Shown here piece after piece: positions 18,280 through 27,069 of a stretch of DNA of 64,000 nt. Below the pieces are notes generated by a model, which made no database searches, was not told the DNA's origin, and worked only from the letters and a program-made list of their open reading frames with translations. The first letter of the stretch is position 1. Every line of letters starts with the position of its first letter. The stretch covers positions 1 through 64,000 of the forward strand of contig RQYR01000013.1 of assembly GCA_003859965.1 (NCBI GenBank). Direction: 5' to 3'. This DNA comes from Comamonadaceae bacterium OH2545_COT-014 (lineage in GTDB: Bacteria > Pseudomonadota > Gammaproteobacteria > Burkholderiales > Burkholderiaceae_C). A program made the position numbers and the translations under genes.

Positions 18280-18566
18280 GATGTCTCTGCTCCTTTGGGG
18301 TTGAGTGATTCGGTTTTTCCCGGAGAAACGCGCGGTGTCAGCCACGGCCTGGCCGGGTTTCCACTGTGTTCAGGACGGCCTGGCGTGCGCCCCGCGTGGC
18401 GGGCGCTGGCTTGGCAGGGGCTGCAATGTACACGTGCAGCGCCTAGGGTTTTCCCTTGGTGGGGCGAGTGATTTCATGCCCGCGTTTCCGCGCCTGGCGT
18501 GGGGGCAGGGCGGGCTTGGGCAGGGCGCTTGCGGGCTCTTTGCCGGGTTCTCGTGACGTGCGCGGT

Positions 18567-20570
18567 TCAGCCCGCTTCGGCTTCGATCTGTTCGATGCGC
18601 GTGGACAGATCCAGCCACTTTTCTTCCAGCGCCGCCAGTTCGTCGCCAAGGCTTTTCAGCTCGCGGCCGGCATCGGCAATGGCGGCGGGGGGCAGGGGGG
18701 TGGCCAGTTGGGCTTCCAGCGTGGCGCGGCGTTCGTTCAGCGCGGTCATGCGCGCTTCGGCCGCGCCCAGCTCGCGCTTGAGGGGCTTGGTTTTCTCGGC
18801 CAACTGGGCGCGGCGCTGGGCCTGCTGGCGCCGCTGCTCGGCGGGGTTGAGGCTGGGCGTTGCAGTGGTTTTTTGTGCCTCTTGGCTTACAGGTTCTTGG
18901 TTTTTTGCTATTGAATTGATAGTTGTGGCCGCCTCGCGCCGGCGCCGGGCTTCATCCAGCAGGTAGCGCTGGTAGTCGGTCAGGTCACCGTCGAAGGGTT
19001 GCACGCCGCCAGCGGCCACCAGCCAGAACTCGTCGCACACGCTGCGCAGCAGGGCGCGGTCGTGGCTGACGAGCATGAGCGTGCCCTCGAAGCCGTTGAG
19101 CGCCACGGCCAGCGCCTCGCGCGTGGCCAGGTCCAGGTGGTTGGTGGGTTCGTCCAGCAGCAGCAGGTTGGGGCGCTGCCACACCAGCATGGCCAGCACC
19201 AGGCGCGCCTTTTCGCCGCCGCTGAACTGGCCCACGGGCTGGCCCGCCATGTCGCCGGCGAAGTGAAAGCCGCCCAGAAAGTTGCGCAGCTGCTGCTCGC
19301 GCGCCTCCTCGGCGTTTTCGCGGCCCGTTTCGCGCGCCAGGCGCACCATGTGTTCCAGCGGCGTGCTGTGCGGGTGCAGCACGTCCAGCTCTTGCTGGGC
19401 GAAGTAGCCGATGGACAGGCCCTTGCCCTCCGTGACCTTGCCCGCCAGCAGCGGCAGCGTGCGCGCGATGGTCTTGACGAAGGTGGACTTGCCCTGCCCG
19501 TTGGCGCCCAGAATGCCGATGCGCTGGCCCGCCAGCACGCTGCGGTTGACGCCGCGCAGGATGACGGTTTCTTTCGCGCCTGTGCCTTCGGCCTCGCCCG
19601 TCCGGTAGCCAAAGCTGGCGTCGCTGATGGCCAGCATGGGGTTGGGCAGGCTGGGCGGCTCCCGGAACGCGAACTGGAACTCGGCCTCCGCCAGCACCGG
19701 GGCGATTTTTTCCATGCGCTCCAGCGCCTTCACGCGGCTTTGCGCCTGCCGCGCCTTGGTGGCCTTGGCCTTGAAGCGGTCGATGAACTTTTGCAGGTGC
19801 GCCCTCTTTTCCTGCTGCTTGGCGTAGGCGGCCTGCTGCAAGGCCAGCTGCTGCGCGCGCAGCTCTTCAAAGGCGCTGTAGTTGCCGCCGTAGCGGGTGA
19901 GCTTGAGGTGCTCGATGTGCAGCGTGACTTGCGTGACGGCGTCGAGAAAGTCGCGGTCGTGGCTGATGACGACGAGCGTGCCGGGGTAGCGGCCAAGCCA
20001 GCCTTCCAGCCAGACCAGCGCGTCCAGGTCCAGGTGGTTGGTGGGTTCGTCCAGCAGCAGCAAGTCGCTGGGGGCCATGAGCGCGCGCGCCAGTTGCAGG
20101 CGCATGCGCCAGCCGCCGGAAAAGCTGTTGACGGGCCGGCCCAGCTCGTGCGGCTGAAAGCCCAGGCCCAGAATCAGCGCCTCGGCCCGCGCGCGGGCGT
20201 CGTGCGCGCCCGCGTCGTGCAGGTCGCTGTGGGCCTGGGCCATGGCCATGCCATCGCCTAAATGCTCTGCTTTCGATAGCTGCTCGCGCAGGTGGGTCAG
20301 GCGCTCGTCGCCTGAAAGAACAAAGTCGGTGGCGCTGGCGCCGGTTTCCGGCATGTGCTGCGCCACTTGGGCGATGCGCCAGGCGGCGGGCAGAGCGAAG
20401 TCGCCGCCGTCCTCATGCAGCGTGCCGTTGAACAAGGCAAACAGTGTGGATTTGCCCGCGCCGTTGCGTCCCACCAGCGCCACTTTTTCACCGGGGGCGA
20501 TGGTGGCGCTGGCGCCGTCGAGCAGAACTTTGGCGCCGCGGCGAAGGATGATGTTTTGAAGCTGGATCAC
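18567..20570 (-). CDS. ABC-F ATPase, YheS type, with inserted palindromic element
   Basis: 667-aa twin-ATPase translation factor without membrane domains. First Walker A GRNGAGKST (34-42), signature NSFSGGWRMRLQLARAL and Walker B LLLLDEPTNHLDLDAL; the second half has GANGQGKST, FSGGEKARLVLAML and LLLLDEPTNHLDLATR. Sequence follows E. coli YheS throughout (KATKARQAQSRVKALERMEKIAP linker). The C-terminal coiled coil (about 575-667) is separated from domain 2 by a linker whose residues ~549-568 (INSIAKNQEPVSQEAQKT) are encoded by a dispersed palindromic element. ABC-F proteins act at the ribosomal E site; a specific role is unproven. Confidence 0.93.
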   Translation of the reverse strand: MIQLQNIILRRGAKVLLDGASATIAPGEKVALVGRNGAGKSTLFALFNGTLHEDGGDFALPAAWRIAQVAQHMPETGASATDFVLSGDERLTHLREQLSKAEHLGDGMAMAQAHSDLHDAGAHDARARAEALILGLGFQPHELGRPVNSFSGGWRMRLQLARALMAPSDLLLLDEPTNHLDLDALVWLEGWLGRYPGTLVVISHDRDFLDAVTQVTLHIEHLKLTRYGGNYSAFEELRAQQLALQQAAYAKQQEKRAHLQKFIDRFKAKATKARQAQSRVKALERMEKIAPVLAEAEFQFAFREPPSLPNPMLAISDASFGYRTGEAEGTGAKETVILRGVNRSVLAGQRIGILGANGQGKSTFVKTIARTLPLLAGKVTEGKGLSIGYFAQQELDVLHPHSTPLEHMVRLARETGRENAEEAREQQLRNFLGGFHFAGDMAGQPVGQFSGGEKARLVLAMLVWQRPNLLLLDEPTNHLDLATREALAVALNGFEGTLMLVSHDRALLRSVCDEFWLVAAGGVQPFDGDLTDYQRYLLDEARRRREAATTINSIAKNQEPVSQEAQKTTATPSLNPAEQRRQQAQRRAQLAEKTKPLKRELGAAEARMTALNERRATLEAQLATPLPPAAIADAGRELKSLGDELAALEEKWLDLSTRIEQIEAEAG
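18869..18924 (-). repeat. Palindromic element inside the ABC-F gene
   Basis: On the minus strand it reads AACTATCAATTCAATAGC followed by a middle with CCT..AGG pairing and a CACAAAAAA end. It keeps the frame and encodes a non-conserved linker (residues ~549-568) absent from E. coli YheS. Confidence 0.65.
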
Positions 20571-20700
20571 GATGGAGCGCGATTATCCGTGCGCTGCCTC
20601 CCCGTGCTGGCCTGCCACCGCCCACGCGCCGCGCCAGGGCCAAGGGTATTGGCGGCCTTGGGCGCGCGCGGGCGGGGGAGTCGGTTAGGGCCAGGGCGGT

Positions 20701-21051
20701 TCAATGGTTCGCCGCCACGGCCGGCGCGCGGCCCGCCACCCGGGCCAGCGGGCGCAGCCAGCGGGGCCGCCAGGCCAGCAGCAGCGCCACGGCCAGCGCA
20801 CTGGCGGCCAGGTTCATGGGCCACACCAGCGCGGCCAGGCCGGGCGTGTCGGCCCACAGGCAAAGCGCGAGCGAGGCTGCCAGCGCCGCCGCGCCCAGCA
20901 CACGCAGGCGGCGCGCGGCGGCGGGCTGGTGGCGGTCGGTGCGCACGTGTTCCCAGTGCGCCTCCATCGCCAGCGCCAGCCAGGCCATGCCGGCAAAGCC
21001 CAGCCACAGGCTGGCCGCGTGCAAGCTGGTGGCGAGCAGCGTTTCAGCCAT
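20701..21051 (-). CDS. DUF3325-like small membrane protein
   Basis: 116 aa with about three hydrophobic helices (SLWLGFAGMAWLALAMEAHW, LAASLALCLWADTPGLAALVW, AASALAVALLLAW). The AMExHWxxV pattern and the place at the end of a TonB-receptor/DUF3649/PepSY gene set match DUF3325 proteins found in siderophore uptake operons. Its ATG overlaps the stop of the PepSY gene, so it is translationally coupled. Likely a partner of the PepSY membrane protein; mechanism unknown. Confidence 0.75.
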   Translation of the reverse strand: MAETLLATSLHAASLWLGFAGMAWLALAMEAHWEHVRTDRHQPAAARRLRVLGAAALAASLALCLWADTPGLAALVWPMNLAASALAVALLLAWRPRWLRPLARVAGRAPAVAANH

Positions 21052-22762
21052 GGGCGGCCTCCGTGCGCTGGGTCGGGGTGGCCGCGCCCGCCGGGGTGGC
21101 GGGCGCGGCCTGCCGGGCTTCGCGCCGTCCCAGCCGGCGTGCGGCCACGGCGGCCAGGCAGGCGGTAGCCAGCAGGCCCAGGTCCACCCCGGCCACGGGC
21201 CAATAGGGGTGGGTGAACACGGTCTTGATCAGGTGGTCGCCGGTGGTCAGCCCGTTCAGCGCGGCGGCGGCCACGGCCAGCGCGGCCAGCGCCCAACACT
21301 GCTCGCGCCAGGCGGGGCTGATGCGCGCCTGCGCCACCGGCGCGCCGCGCCAGAAGGCGTGCGCCGCCGCCAGCGCCCACACGGCCCAGAACGCGGCCTT
21401 TTCCCAGCCGCCCTTGTCTGCCAGGGTTTCCGGCAGCAGGCGGTTGGCCACCAGCATGCCCGCAGCGGCCAGCGCCATGCCGGTGACTGTGCTCACCGCC
21501 AGCGCGTCCACCACGCGGCAGCCCTGGCGGCCGCTTTTGGCGTGCTGCTTCTTGCGCTTTTCCACGAAGAAGATGAAGCCCGTGGCAATGCATACGCAAC
21601 CCATCAGCCCGCCCAGCACGTACAGCCAGCGCAGCAGCCAGTGCCTGAACTGCGCCAGGTGCAGCCCGCTCAGATATTCGTGGGTGCTGGCCACGGCGCT
21701 GGGCGGCGGGTCTTCGCGCAGCACCTCGCCCGTGCTGGCCTTGAAGTGAATGGCCTGGCCCAGCAGCGCCACGCGGTCGCTGCCCGCGCGCGAGATGCTG
21801 ACGTAGCCATTGGCGTCGCCGGGGTGGTACAGGTCCAGAAAGCCCACCTCGCCCGGCATGCCGCGCGCGGCCCAGCGGCGCCGGGCCTCCTGCACCATGG
21901 CGTCTACCGAGGCCAGCGGCGCGGCCACGCCTGCGCGCTGGGGGGGCAGGGCCGTGGCGGCTTCTTGCGCGGCGTGCCGCTCGCCCAGGGGTTGCAGCAG
22001 CGTGGCCGACACGGGGAAATACAGCCAGCCGGCAAAGATCAGCACCCCGGTGAAGGCAAAAAACACGTGAAAGGGCAGCGCCAGCACCCCGGTCATGTTG
22101 TGCACGTCCAGCGTGCTGCGCTGCACGTGCTTGGCGGGGCGGAAGGTGAAGAACTCCCGGAACACCTTGCGGTGCATGACCACGCCCGTCACCAGCGCCA
22201 CCAGCATCACCACCCCGGCCAGGCCCACCAGCCAGTAGCCCAGGTTCAGCCACGGCCAGTTCAGGTGGTAATGCATGGGGTAGAACCAGTCGCTGCCAAT
22301 GGCCAGCGCGCCGCCGGGCAAAAGCGCGCCGCTGCGCGGATCCAGGCTGGCGCGCTCGGAGCGCGCCGGCTGCGTGGCCTCTGGCGCGGCGAAGACCGCC
22401 CCAATGGACAGCACCGGGTCGCGGTGGGTGGCATAGGCCCAAAGCCGCTGGGCCTGAAGCGTGCCCGCGCCCGTGCCCGAATTCAGTGAACCCGCATCCG
22501 CCTCGGCGCGGGCCTGCAACGCCTCATACGCCGGGCGCAGCACCGTGTCGAACGAAGGCATGGGCTGCGGCGCGAAGCGCGTGGCCGGCATGGCCCAGCG
22601 GTCGATCTCGCGGTCGAACACCGCCAGCGTGCCAAAGAAGAAGCAGGCCATCAGCACAAAGCCCAGCGTCAGCCCGAACCAGGTGTGCACCCAGGTCATG
22701 GCCTGGCGGAAGTTGGCGAACAGCAGCGCGTTCGCTTCGCGCGGGTGCGTGGCCGCCTTCAT
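21044..22762 (-). CDS. PepSY-associated TM protein of siderophore uptake
   Basis: 572 aa starting MKAATHPREANALLFANFRQ. The N-terminal TM helix WVHTWFGLTLGFVLMACFFFGTL-type and the FDREIDRW motif are standard for PepSY_TM proteins; further helices follow around YHLNWPWLNLGYWLVGLAG, VLALPFHVFFAFTGVLIFAGW and the C-terminal third (five or more helices). His residues in and near the helices (VHTW, MHYHLNWP, HNMTGV, FHVFF) suggest possible haem or metal binding. Relatives are thought to release iron from siderophores in the periplasm by reduction. It overlaps DUF3649 upstream (ATGA) and DUF3325 downstream, so the three form a tight operon. Confidence 0.85.
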   Translation of the reverse strand: MKAATHPREANALLFANFRQAMTWVHTWFGLTLGFVLMACFFFGTLAVFDREIDRWAMPATRFAPQPMPSFDTVLRPAYEALQARAEADAGSLNSGTGAGTLQAQRLWAYATHRDPVLSIGAVFAAPEATQPARSERASLDPRSGALLPGGALAIGSDWFYPMHYHLNWPWLNLGYWLVGLAGVVMLVALVTGVVMHRKVFREFFTFRPAKHVQRSTLDVHNMTGVLALPFHVFFAFTGVLIFAGWLYFPVSATLLQPLGERHAAQEAATALPPQRAGVAAPLASVDAMVQEARRRWAARGMPGEVGFLDLYHPGDANGYVSISRAGSDRVALLGQAIHFKASTGEVLREDPPPSAVASTHEYLSGLHLAQFRHWLLRWLYVLGGLMGCVCIATGFIFFVEKRKKQHAKSGRQGCRVVDALAVSTVTGMALAAAGMLVANRLLPETLADKGGWEKAAFWAVWALAAAHAFWRGAPVAQARISPAWREQCWALAALAVAAAALNGLTTGDHLIKTVFTHPYWPVAGVDLGLLATACLAAVAARRLGRREARQAAPATPAGAATPTQRTEAAHG

Positions 22763-23088
22763 GCCAGCGCCTGCCGCTGGATGAGCCAGGCCAGCCCCAG
22801 CATGGCCGCGCCGCCGCCCGCCAGCACGCCCCACACCATGCCCGCGCGGCGCGCGGCAAAGGCCCACAGAAACACCGCCACGTAGGCCAGCAGTCCCAGC
22901 ATGTGGGCCAGTTGCTCGGCATCCTTGAAAGCCATGCCCAGCGCGTGCCAGCCCGCCGTGCCCAGCGCCATCAGGCCCCAGCAAAAAACGTAGCCGCCCA
23001 GCACGGCGGCCAGCGTGCGCAGTGTGAGCGGCCCGCGCCGCGCGGCGGGCGGCGGGGGAGCGGAAGCAGGGTGCAGGGCATCAGACAT
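22759..23088 (-). CDS. DUF3649-like small membrane protein
   Basis: 109 aa from ATG 23088 (MSDALHPASAPPPP). A Pro-rich N-tail precedes three or so helices (LAAVLGGYVFCWGLMALG, LGLLAYVAVFLWAFAARRAG, WGVLAGGGAAMLGLAWLIQRQ). This is the DUF3649 pattern, usually encoded between a TonB receptor and a PepSY protein. Stop and next start overlap as ATGA. The upstream 240 bp holds a 14-bp tandem duplication and the relic receptor tail. Confidence 0.75.
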   Translation of the reverse strand: MSDALHPASAPPPPAARRGPLTLRTLAAVLGGYVFCWGLMALGTAGWHALGMAFKDAEQLAHMLGLLAYVAVFLWAFAARRAGMVWGVLAGGGAAMLGLAWLIQRQALA

Positions 23089-23121
23089 GGGGCGCGATAT
23101 TAATGGGATGGATTTGCATTT

Positions 23122-23149
23122 GTCTGGCGGCACTGGTCTGGCGGCACTG
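23122..23149. repeat. Perfect 14-bp tandem duplication
   Basis: GTCTGGCGGCACTG occurs twice head-to-tail (23122-23135, 23136-23149) between DUF3649 and the relic receptor tail. It looks like a recent slippage event in non-coding DNA. Confidence 0.8.
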
Positions 23150-23325
23150 CCCCGGCCGCTTCCGTCATGGCCGCAGCGGCGTGGCCCTGCGCCGCGCATG
23201 CCTGGCCAGCCGGGGCAAGGCCGGCCGGCCCGCCAAGCCGCGCCTGGCGCGGGCGAAAGGCAGAAGGGGAAAGCGGCCAACCCAGCGCCGGGCCGGGGCC
23301 GTGCATGCCACCGCCCGGCGGGCGC

Positions 23326-23442
23326 TCACCAGCGCCAGGTCACGCTGGCCGTCGCGGTGCGCGGCTCGCTGTAGAGGCAGCCGTAGGTGCAATGGGCGAC
23401 GTAGGTCTTGGCGGCCAGGCAGTTGCAGCTGCCGGGCTGCGT
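23326..23442 (-). pseudogene. Relic C-terminus of a second TonB-dependent receptor
   Basis: One minus-strand frame ending in TGA at 23326-23328 reads ...LAAKTYVAHCTYGC, LYSEPRTATASVTWRW, stop. This is a textbook TonB-receptor last-strand sequence (Cys-pair loop, E/D-PRTxTAS, terminal aromatic). It lies 143 bp beyond the stop of the intact receptor, which has its own different ending. No start or upstream body exists. Repeated CAGAAGC units at 23451, 23458 and 23472 mark the junction. Probably left by replacement or deletion in a former tandem receptor pair. Confidence 0.8.
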
Positions 23443-23470
23443 TGTCACAACAGAAGCCAGAAGCGGCACG

Positions 23471-26017
23471 TCAGAAGCGGTACTTCAGGCTGGCCGTCAC
23501 CGTGCGCGGCAGGCCGGGGTAGTAGCCCCAGCCGTAGCTCGATGCATAGCGCTTGTTGCTCAGGTTGCTGATGTTCAGCGCCGCCTGCCAGGGGCCGCGC
23601 TCGTAGCGCAGCGCGGCGTCCAGCAGGGTGTGGGCGGGCATGGCGATCTGGTTGTCGCTGTAGGCGTAGCGGCTGCCGGTGTGGCGCACCCCCAGGCCGG
23701 CGCTCAGGCCGGGCGCGGCGGCAAGGCGGTAGTCCAGCCAGGCGGAGGCCAGCACGCGCGGCACGTTGTCCACCCGGTTGCCCTGGTCGCCGTCCTCGCT
23801 GCGGGCGATCTTCACGTCCTGCACGGTGATCTGGGCGGTGAGCTTGAGCTGGCGGGTGAGCGCGCCCTTGGCTTCCAGCTCCAGCCCGCGCGAGCGCACT
23901 TCGCCGGTCTGGCGCCGGTGGCCGTAGTGCTCGGGATCATTGGTGGGCACGTTGGTCTTGCGCAGGTCGAACACGGCGGCGGTGAGCAGCAGCTCGCGCC
24001 CGCTGGGCTGCCATTTCAGGCCCAGCTCCCACTGCTGGCCGCGCGTGGGCTTGAACAGCGCGCCGTGGGCATCGGCGCCGCTTTCGGGCAGGAAGGAGGT
24101 GGCGTAGCTCAGGTACGGCGCCCAGCCGCTGGGCGATACATGGCCCAGCGCCACGCGGCCGGAGAAGGCGCCGTCTTTTTCGCGCGTTTGCGTGTCATCG
24201 AGCCGGTTGTCCAGGCGCGTGCGCACGCGGTCGTAGCGCCCGCCCAGCGTCAGCCGCCAGGGGCCGTGCTGCATCTGGTCTTGCACGTACAGGCCGATCT
24301 GGCGCTGGCGGGTTTGCTCATCGGTACTGAGCGTGGTGGGCGGCGACACAGGGCGGCGGTATTGCGGCGACTGTGGCAGGAAGATGTTCAAACTGTCTGC
24401 GGGATCCTCGCGGTTGACGCTGGCAAAGCGCGATGCATGCGCATCCAGCCCCAGGGCCAGCGTGTGGCGCACGCGGCCGCTGTGCCACTGGCCTTGCAGT
24501 TGCGTGTCCAGCGCGGTGTGGCGCATGTGGTTGTTGTTTTCGTAAGCGGATTGCGCCAGCTCGCCCGTTTGCGGGTCGGCCGGGCCTTCGCCATACAGCC
24601 AGCCGCCATGAAAGCGGTGGCTGCCATTGACGAAGCGCTGCTGGATCGTCCAGCCGGCATGCAGGCGGTGGCTGAACTGGTAGCCCCATTCCCCCTGCCG
24701 GGTGTTGCCGAAGTTGAAGCTCGGGTTGCTGTTGGACCAGCCGCTGGGCGACTGGCGGTCGGCGCCCAGAAACTCGGTTTCCTGGTCCGCCCCCTGCTTG
24801 CGGAACCAGCGGCCATGCAGGGTCAGCCTGGTGTCGGCGCTGGGCGTCCAGGTCAATGAAGGGGCCAGCACATGGCCCCGGTAGGTCTGGCGCCCGTGGC
24901 CGGGAATGGCGAAGAAATGCCGGTTGTGGTTGGCGGCTGCCACCACGCGCCAGTGCAGGCTGCGCTGCGCATCCAGCGCGCCGCCCACGTCCAAGCCCAG
25001 CGCCTTGCGGTGGCCGCCCAGCTCGGCCTGCACCTGCCGCTCGGCATCCGGCCCGGCCAGCTTGGTGATGACGTTGATGACGCCGCCCGCATCGCCCAGG
25101 CCATACAGCGCCGAGCTGGGGCCGCGCAGCGCCTCGAAGCGCTCCACCTCGAACGAGTCCGTCAGCCGCGAGACATAGCCCGACGAAGGCGCGCGCAGGC
25201 CGTTGACGTAGGTGGAGCCATTGGCATTGAAGCCGCGCAGATTTAGCTGGTTGAAATGCACACCATTGCCGTACGACTCCACCTGCACGCCGGCCGTATA
25301 GCGCCCGATTTCCGTCAGGTTGGTGGCGCCCCGGTCCTCGATTTCCTCGGCGCCCACCACGCTGACGGACTGTGGCGTTTCCAAGAGCGGCGTGTCCGTC
25401 TTGGTGGCCGTGGCGCTGCGGCGCGCGGCGTAGCCCGGCACGGGGCCGGTGGCGGTTTCGGGCGCGGCTTGCACGGTGACGGCGGGCAGGGTTTGCACGC
25501 TGGCATCCGCGGCGCGCGCGGGGGCCGGGGCGCGGCGCAGCGTGAAGCTGCCGTCGGCCTGCTGCACGGCTTGCAGGCCGCTGCCGGCCAGCAGCGCGGC
25601 CAGGCCGCTTTGCGGGCTGTGCTGGCCTTGCAGGGCGGGGGCTTGGCGGCCCTGGGTCAGCGCCGGGTCGAAGGACAGCAGCAGCCCGGCCTGCCCGGCA
25701 AAGGCCGCCAGCGAGGCGCCCAGCGGCCCGGCGGGCAGGTGGTAGTGGCGCGTGGCCGGGGCGGCGGCTTGGGTGGCGGTGGCGGCGGCGGCGGTCTGGG
25801 CCTGGGCGCTGCGGGCGGGCAGCAGCGCGCCGCCAGCGGCCAGGCTGGCGGTGGCGAATGCGGCCAATGCCAGCGCGCTGGGGCGCAGGCCATGCGGCCG
25901 CGCCCGTGCCTGTATGGCGGCCGGCGTGAGGCGGCGGGGGCGGGCGGCGGCAAGGGTGACGGGGATGGCGGTGGGAATGACAGGGGGAAAAGCGATGGAA
26001 ATGGCGCGGCGGGCCAT
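23471..26017 (-). CDS. TonB-dependent siderophore receptor with STN signalling domain
   Basis: 848-aa outer-membrane receptor. An unusually long signal region (about 75 residues, ending SAQAQ) is followed by an STN domain (about 91-162: YHLPAGPLGASLAAFAGQAG ... GSFTLRR), a plug starting near TPLLETPQSVSVVG with the LRGFNANGSTYVNGLR and LRGPSSALYGLGDAGGVINV motifs, and a beta-barrel ending NISNLSNKRYASSYG ... VTASLKYRF with terminal Phe. STN plus adjacent fecI/fecR genes indicates a transducer that signals its own occupancy. FhuE/FoxA/FpvA-like siderophore subclass; the ligand is unknown. Downstream come DUF3649, PepSY and DUF3325. Confidence 0.95.
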   Translation of the reverse strand: MARRAISIAFPPVIPTAIPVTLAAARPRRLTPAAIQARARPHGLRPSALALAAFATASLAAGGALLPARSAQAQTAAAATATQAAAPATRHYHLPAGPLGASLAAFAGQAGLLLSFDPALTQGRQAPALQGQHSPQSGLAALLAGSGLQAVQQADGSFTLRRAPAPARAADASVQTLPAVTVQAAPETATGPVPGYAARRSATATKTDTPLLETPQSVSVVGAEEIEDRGATNLTEIGRYTAGVQVESYGNGVHFNQLNLRGFNANGSTYVNGLRAPSSGYVSRLTDSFEVERFEALRGPSSALYGLGDAGGVINVITKLAGPDAERQVQAELGGHRKALGLDVGGALDAQRSLHWRVVAAANHNRHFFAIPGHGRQTYRGHVLAPSLTWTPSADTRLTLHGRWFRKQGADQETEFLGADRQSPSGWSNSNPSFNFGNTRQGEWGYQFSHRLHAGWTIQQRFVNGSHRFHGGWLYGEGPADPQTGELAQSAYENNNHMRHTALDTQLQGQWHSGRVRHTLALGLDAHASRFASVNREDPADSLNIFLPQSPQYRRPVSPPTTLSTDEQTRQRQIGLYVQDQMQHGPWRLTLGGRYDRVRTRLDNRLDDTQTREKDGAFSGRVALGHVSPSGWAPYLSYATSFLPESGADAHGALFKPTRGQQWELGLKWQPSGRELLLTAAVFDLRKTNVPTNDPEHYGHRRQTGEVRSRGLELEAKGALTRQLKLTAQITVQDVKIARSEDGDQGNRVDNVPRVLASAWLDYRLAAAPGLSAGLGVRHTGSRYAYSDNQIAMPAHTLLDAALRYERGPWQAALNISNLSNKRYASSYGWGYYPGLPRTVTASLKYRF

Positions 26018-26285
26018 GAGGGCGCTCCTTTCGTGGCGGCAGGGGGAGGGTCAATCGGGCTGTGGCCTGGCGCGCCCTGCCGCCCCCGCACCTGCATGCA
26101 CATGGGGCACACGCAGGGCCGGGGCGGCCACACGCCTGGCTACCCCCTATGCCGCACGAGCGCGAAAAAGGGATACGGGCGGGGTGAAATTTTTTTGTGA
26201 AGGCAGGTCCGCAGGGCTGGCGGGCAGGCGCGGGCCGGAATCAAGCGGCGAAAGCGGCGCTTTTCGGGCGCTGCGCCTGCTGCGC
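26018..26285. other. Upstream region of the receptor gene
   Basis: 268 bp between vapC and the receptor. An AT-rich patch (AAATTTTTTTGTG, 26190-26202) may combine the end of the vapC transcript with a promoter for the receptor, where a FecI-type sigma would be expected to act. I cannot identify a confident -35/-10 pair or Fur site. Confidence 0.3.
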
Positions 26286-26714
26286 CTATGGCGCTGGCGC
26301 CCACGGGTTGACGAGCGGGACGCCGGTGGGCGCGAAGTCGGCCAGGTTGCGCGTGGCCACGCGCATGCCATGCACCAGTGCCGTGGCGGCGATGAGGGCG
26401 TCGCGCTCGGCGCGCCGGTCCGGCACGTGCAGCTGGGCGCAGCGCTGGGCCACGGCGGTGTCGATGGGCAGGGTGCGGGTGGCGAATTCGGGCAGCACGC
26501 GCTGCTCCAGCCAGGCGCGCAGCAGGGCGCCCTGGGCGGCGTCCTTGCGCTCGATGGAGAGCACGCCCAGCTCCAGCTCCATGACGGTGATGGCGGAAAT
26601 GAACAAGTCGGCCGCGTCCACGCTGCGCGCCCAGGCGGCGACCTGGGGATCGGCCTTGCCGCTTTGCACTTTGCGCAGTTCGGACAGGACGTTGGTGTCG
26701 AGCAGGTACATCAT
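26286..26714 (-). CDS. vapC: VapC-type PIN-domain toxin
   Basis: 142-aa PIN RNase starting MMYLLDTNVLSELRK. Acidic Mg-binding residues fit: Asp6 in LLDTN, Glu in AITVMELELGV, Asp in AERDALIAATAL, and the C-terminal RNLADFAPTGVPLVNPW characteristic of this VapC group. Its start overlaps the antitoxin stop by four bases. Predicted to cleave specific RNA targets (often tRNA) when freed from the antitoxin. The pair is inserted between fecR and its receptor gene. Confidence 0.92.
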   Translation of the reverse strand: MMYLLDTNVLSELRKVQSGKADPQVAAWARSVDAADLFISAITVMELELGVLSIERKDAAQGALLRAWLEQRVLPEFATRTLPIDTAVAQRCAQLHVPDRRAERDALIAATALVHGMRVATRNLADFAPTGVPLVNPWAPAP

Positions 26715-26965
26715 GCGAGATCGGCGGGCTCGGCGCCCAGGCGCAGGCGCGGGGGCTCGAAGGCGATGTCCTCCACGCCGGGCATGGCCAGCGCATCGGC
26801 AATGCTGCGCTGCTGCCGGGTCAGGCGCTGGTAGTCCTCGAAGCTGAGCAGCACGTGCGCGGGCCGGCCACGGTCGGTGATGAACACGGGGCCGCGCTGG
26901 GTGGCTTTCTTGGCGCGCGTCACGTCCTGGTTCAGCTCCCGGCTGGATAGGGTGGTGATGGTCAT
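26711..26965 (-). CDS. Phd/YefM-family antitoxin
   Basis: 84 aa with the Phd/YefM N-terminal DNA-binding pattern: SSRELNQDVTRAKKATQRGPVFITDRGRPAHVLLS, then a helical linker and acidic, Pro-rich tail expected to wrap the toxin. It is the first gene of the pair and overlaps vapC (ATGA). Autoregulation of the pair by antitoxin-toxin complex is expected from the family. Confidence 0.9.
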   Translation of the reverse strand: MTITTLSSRELNQDVTRAKKATQRGPVFITDRGRPAHVLLSFEDYQRLTRQQRSIADALAMPGVEDIAFEPPRLRLGAEPADLA

Positions 26966-27069
26966 GGGCGGCCTCCTTTTGAACAGGCGCTTGAAACGTA
27001 GGTAAGTTACTACTTTCGTGGCGGCTCGGCAAGCAGGGTGTGGGCAAAGGCTTTTGCGCAGGCGGTGTT

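Noticed and set aside
20262-20300. GATAGCTGCTCGCGC in the N-terminal half of the ABC-F gene, resembling the palindromic element
   Set aside because: The encoded REQLSKAEHLGDGMAMA aligns normally with E. coli YheS, so it is not an insertion.
26018-26285. FecI-type promoter before the receptor
   Set aside because: AT-rich patch is present, but no pair of elements could be matched with confidence to a FecI consensus.
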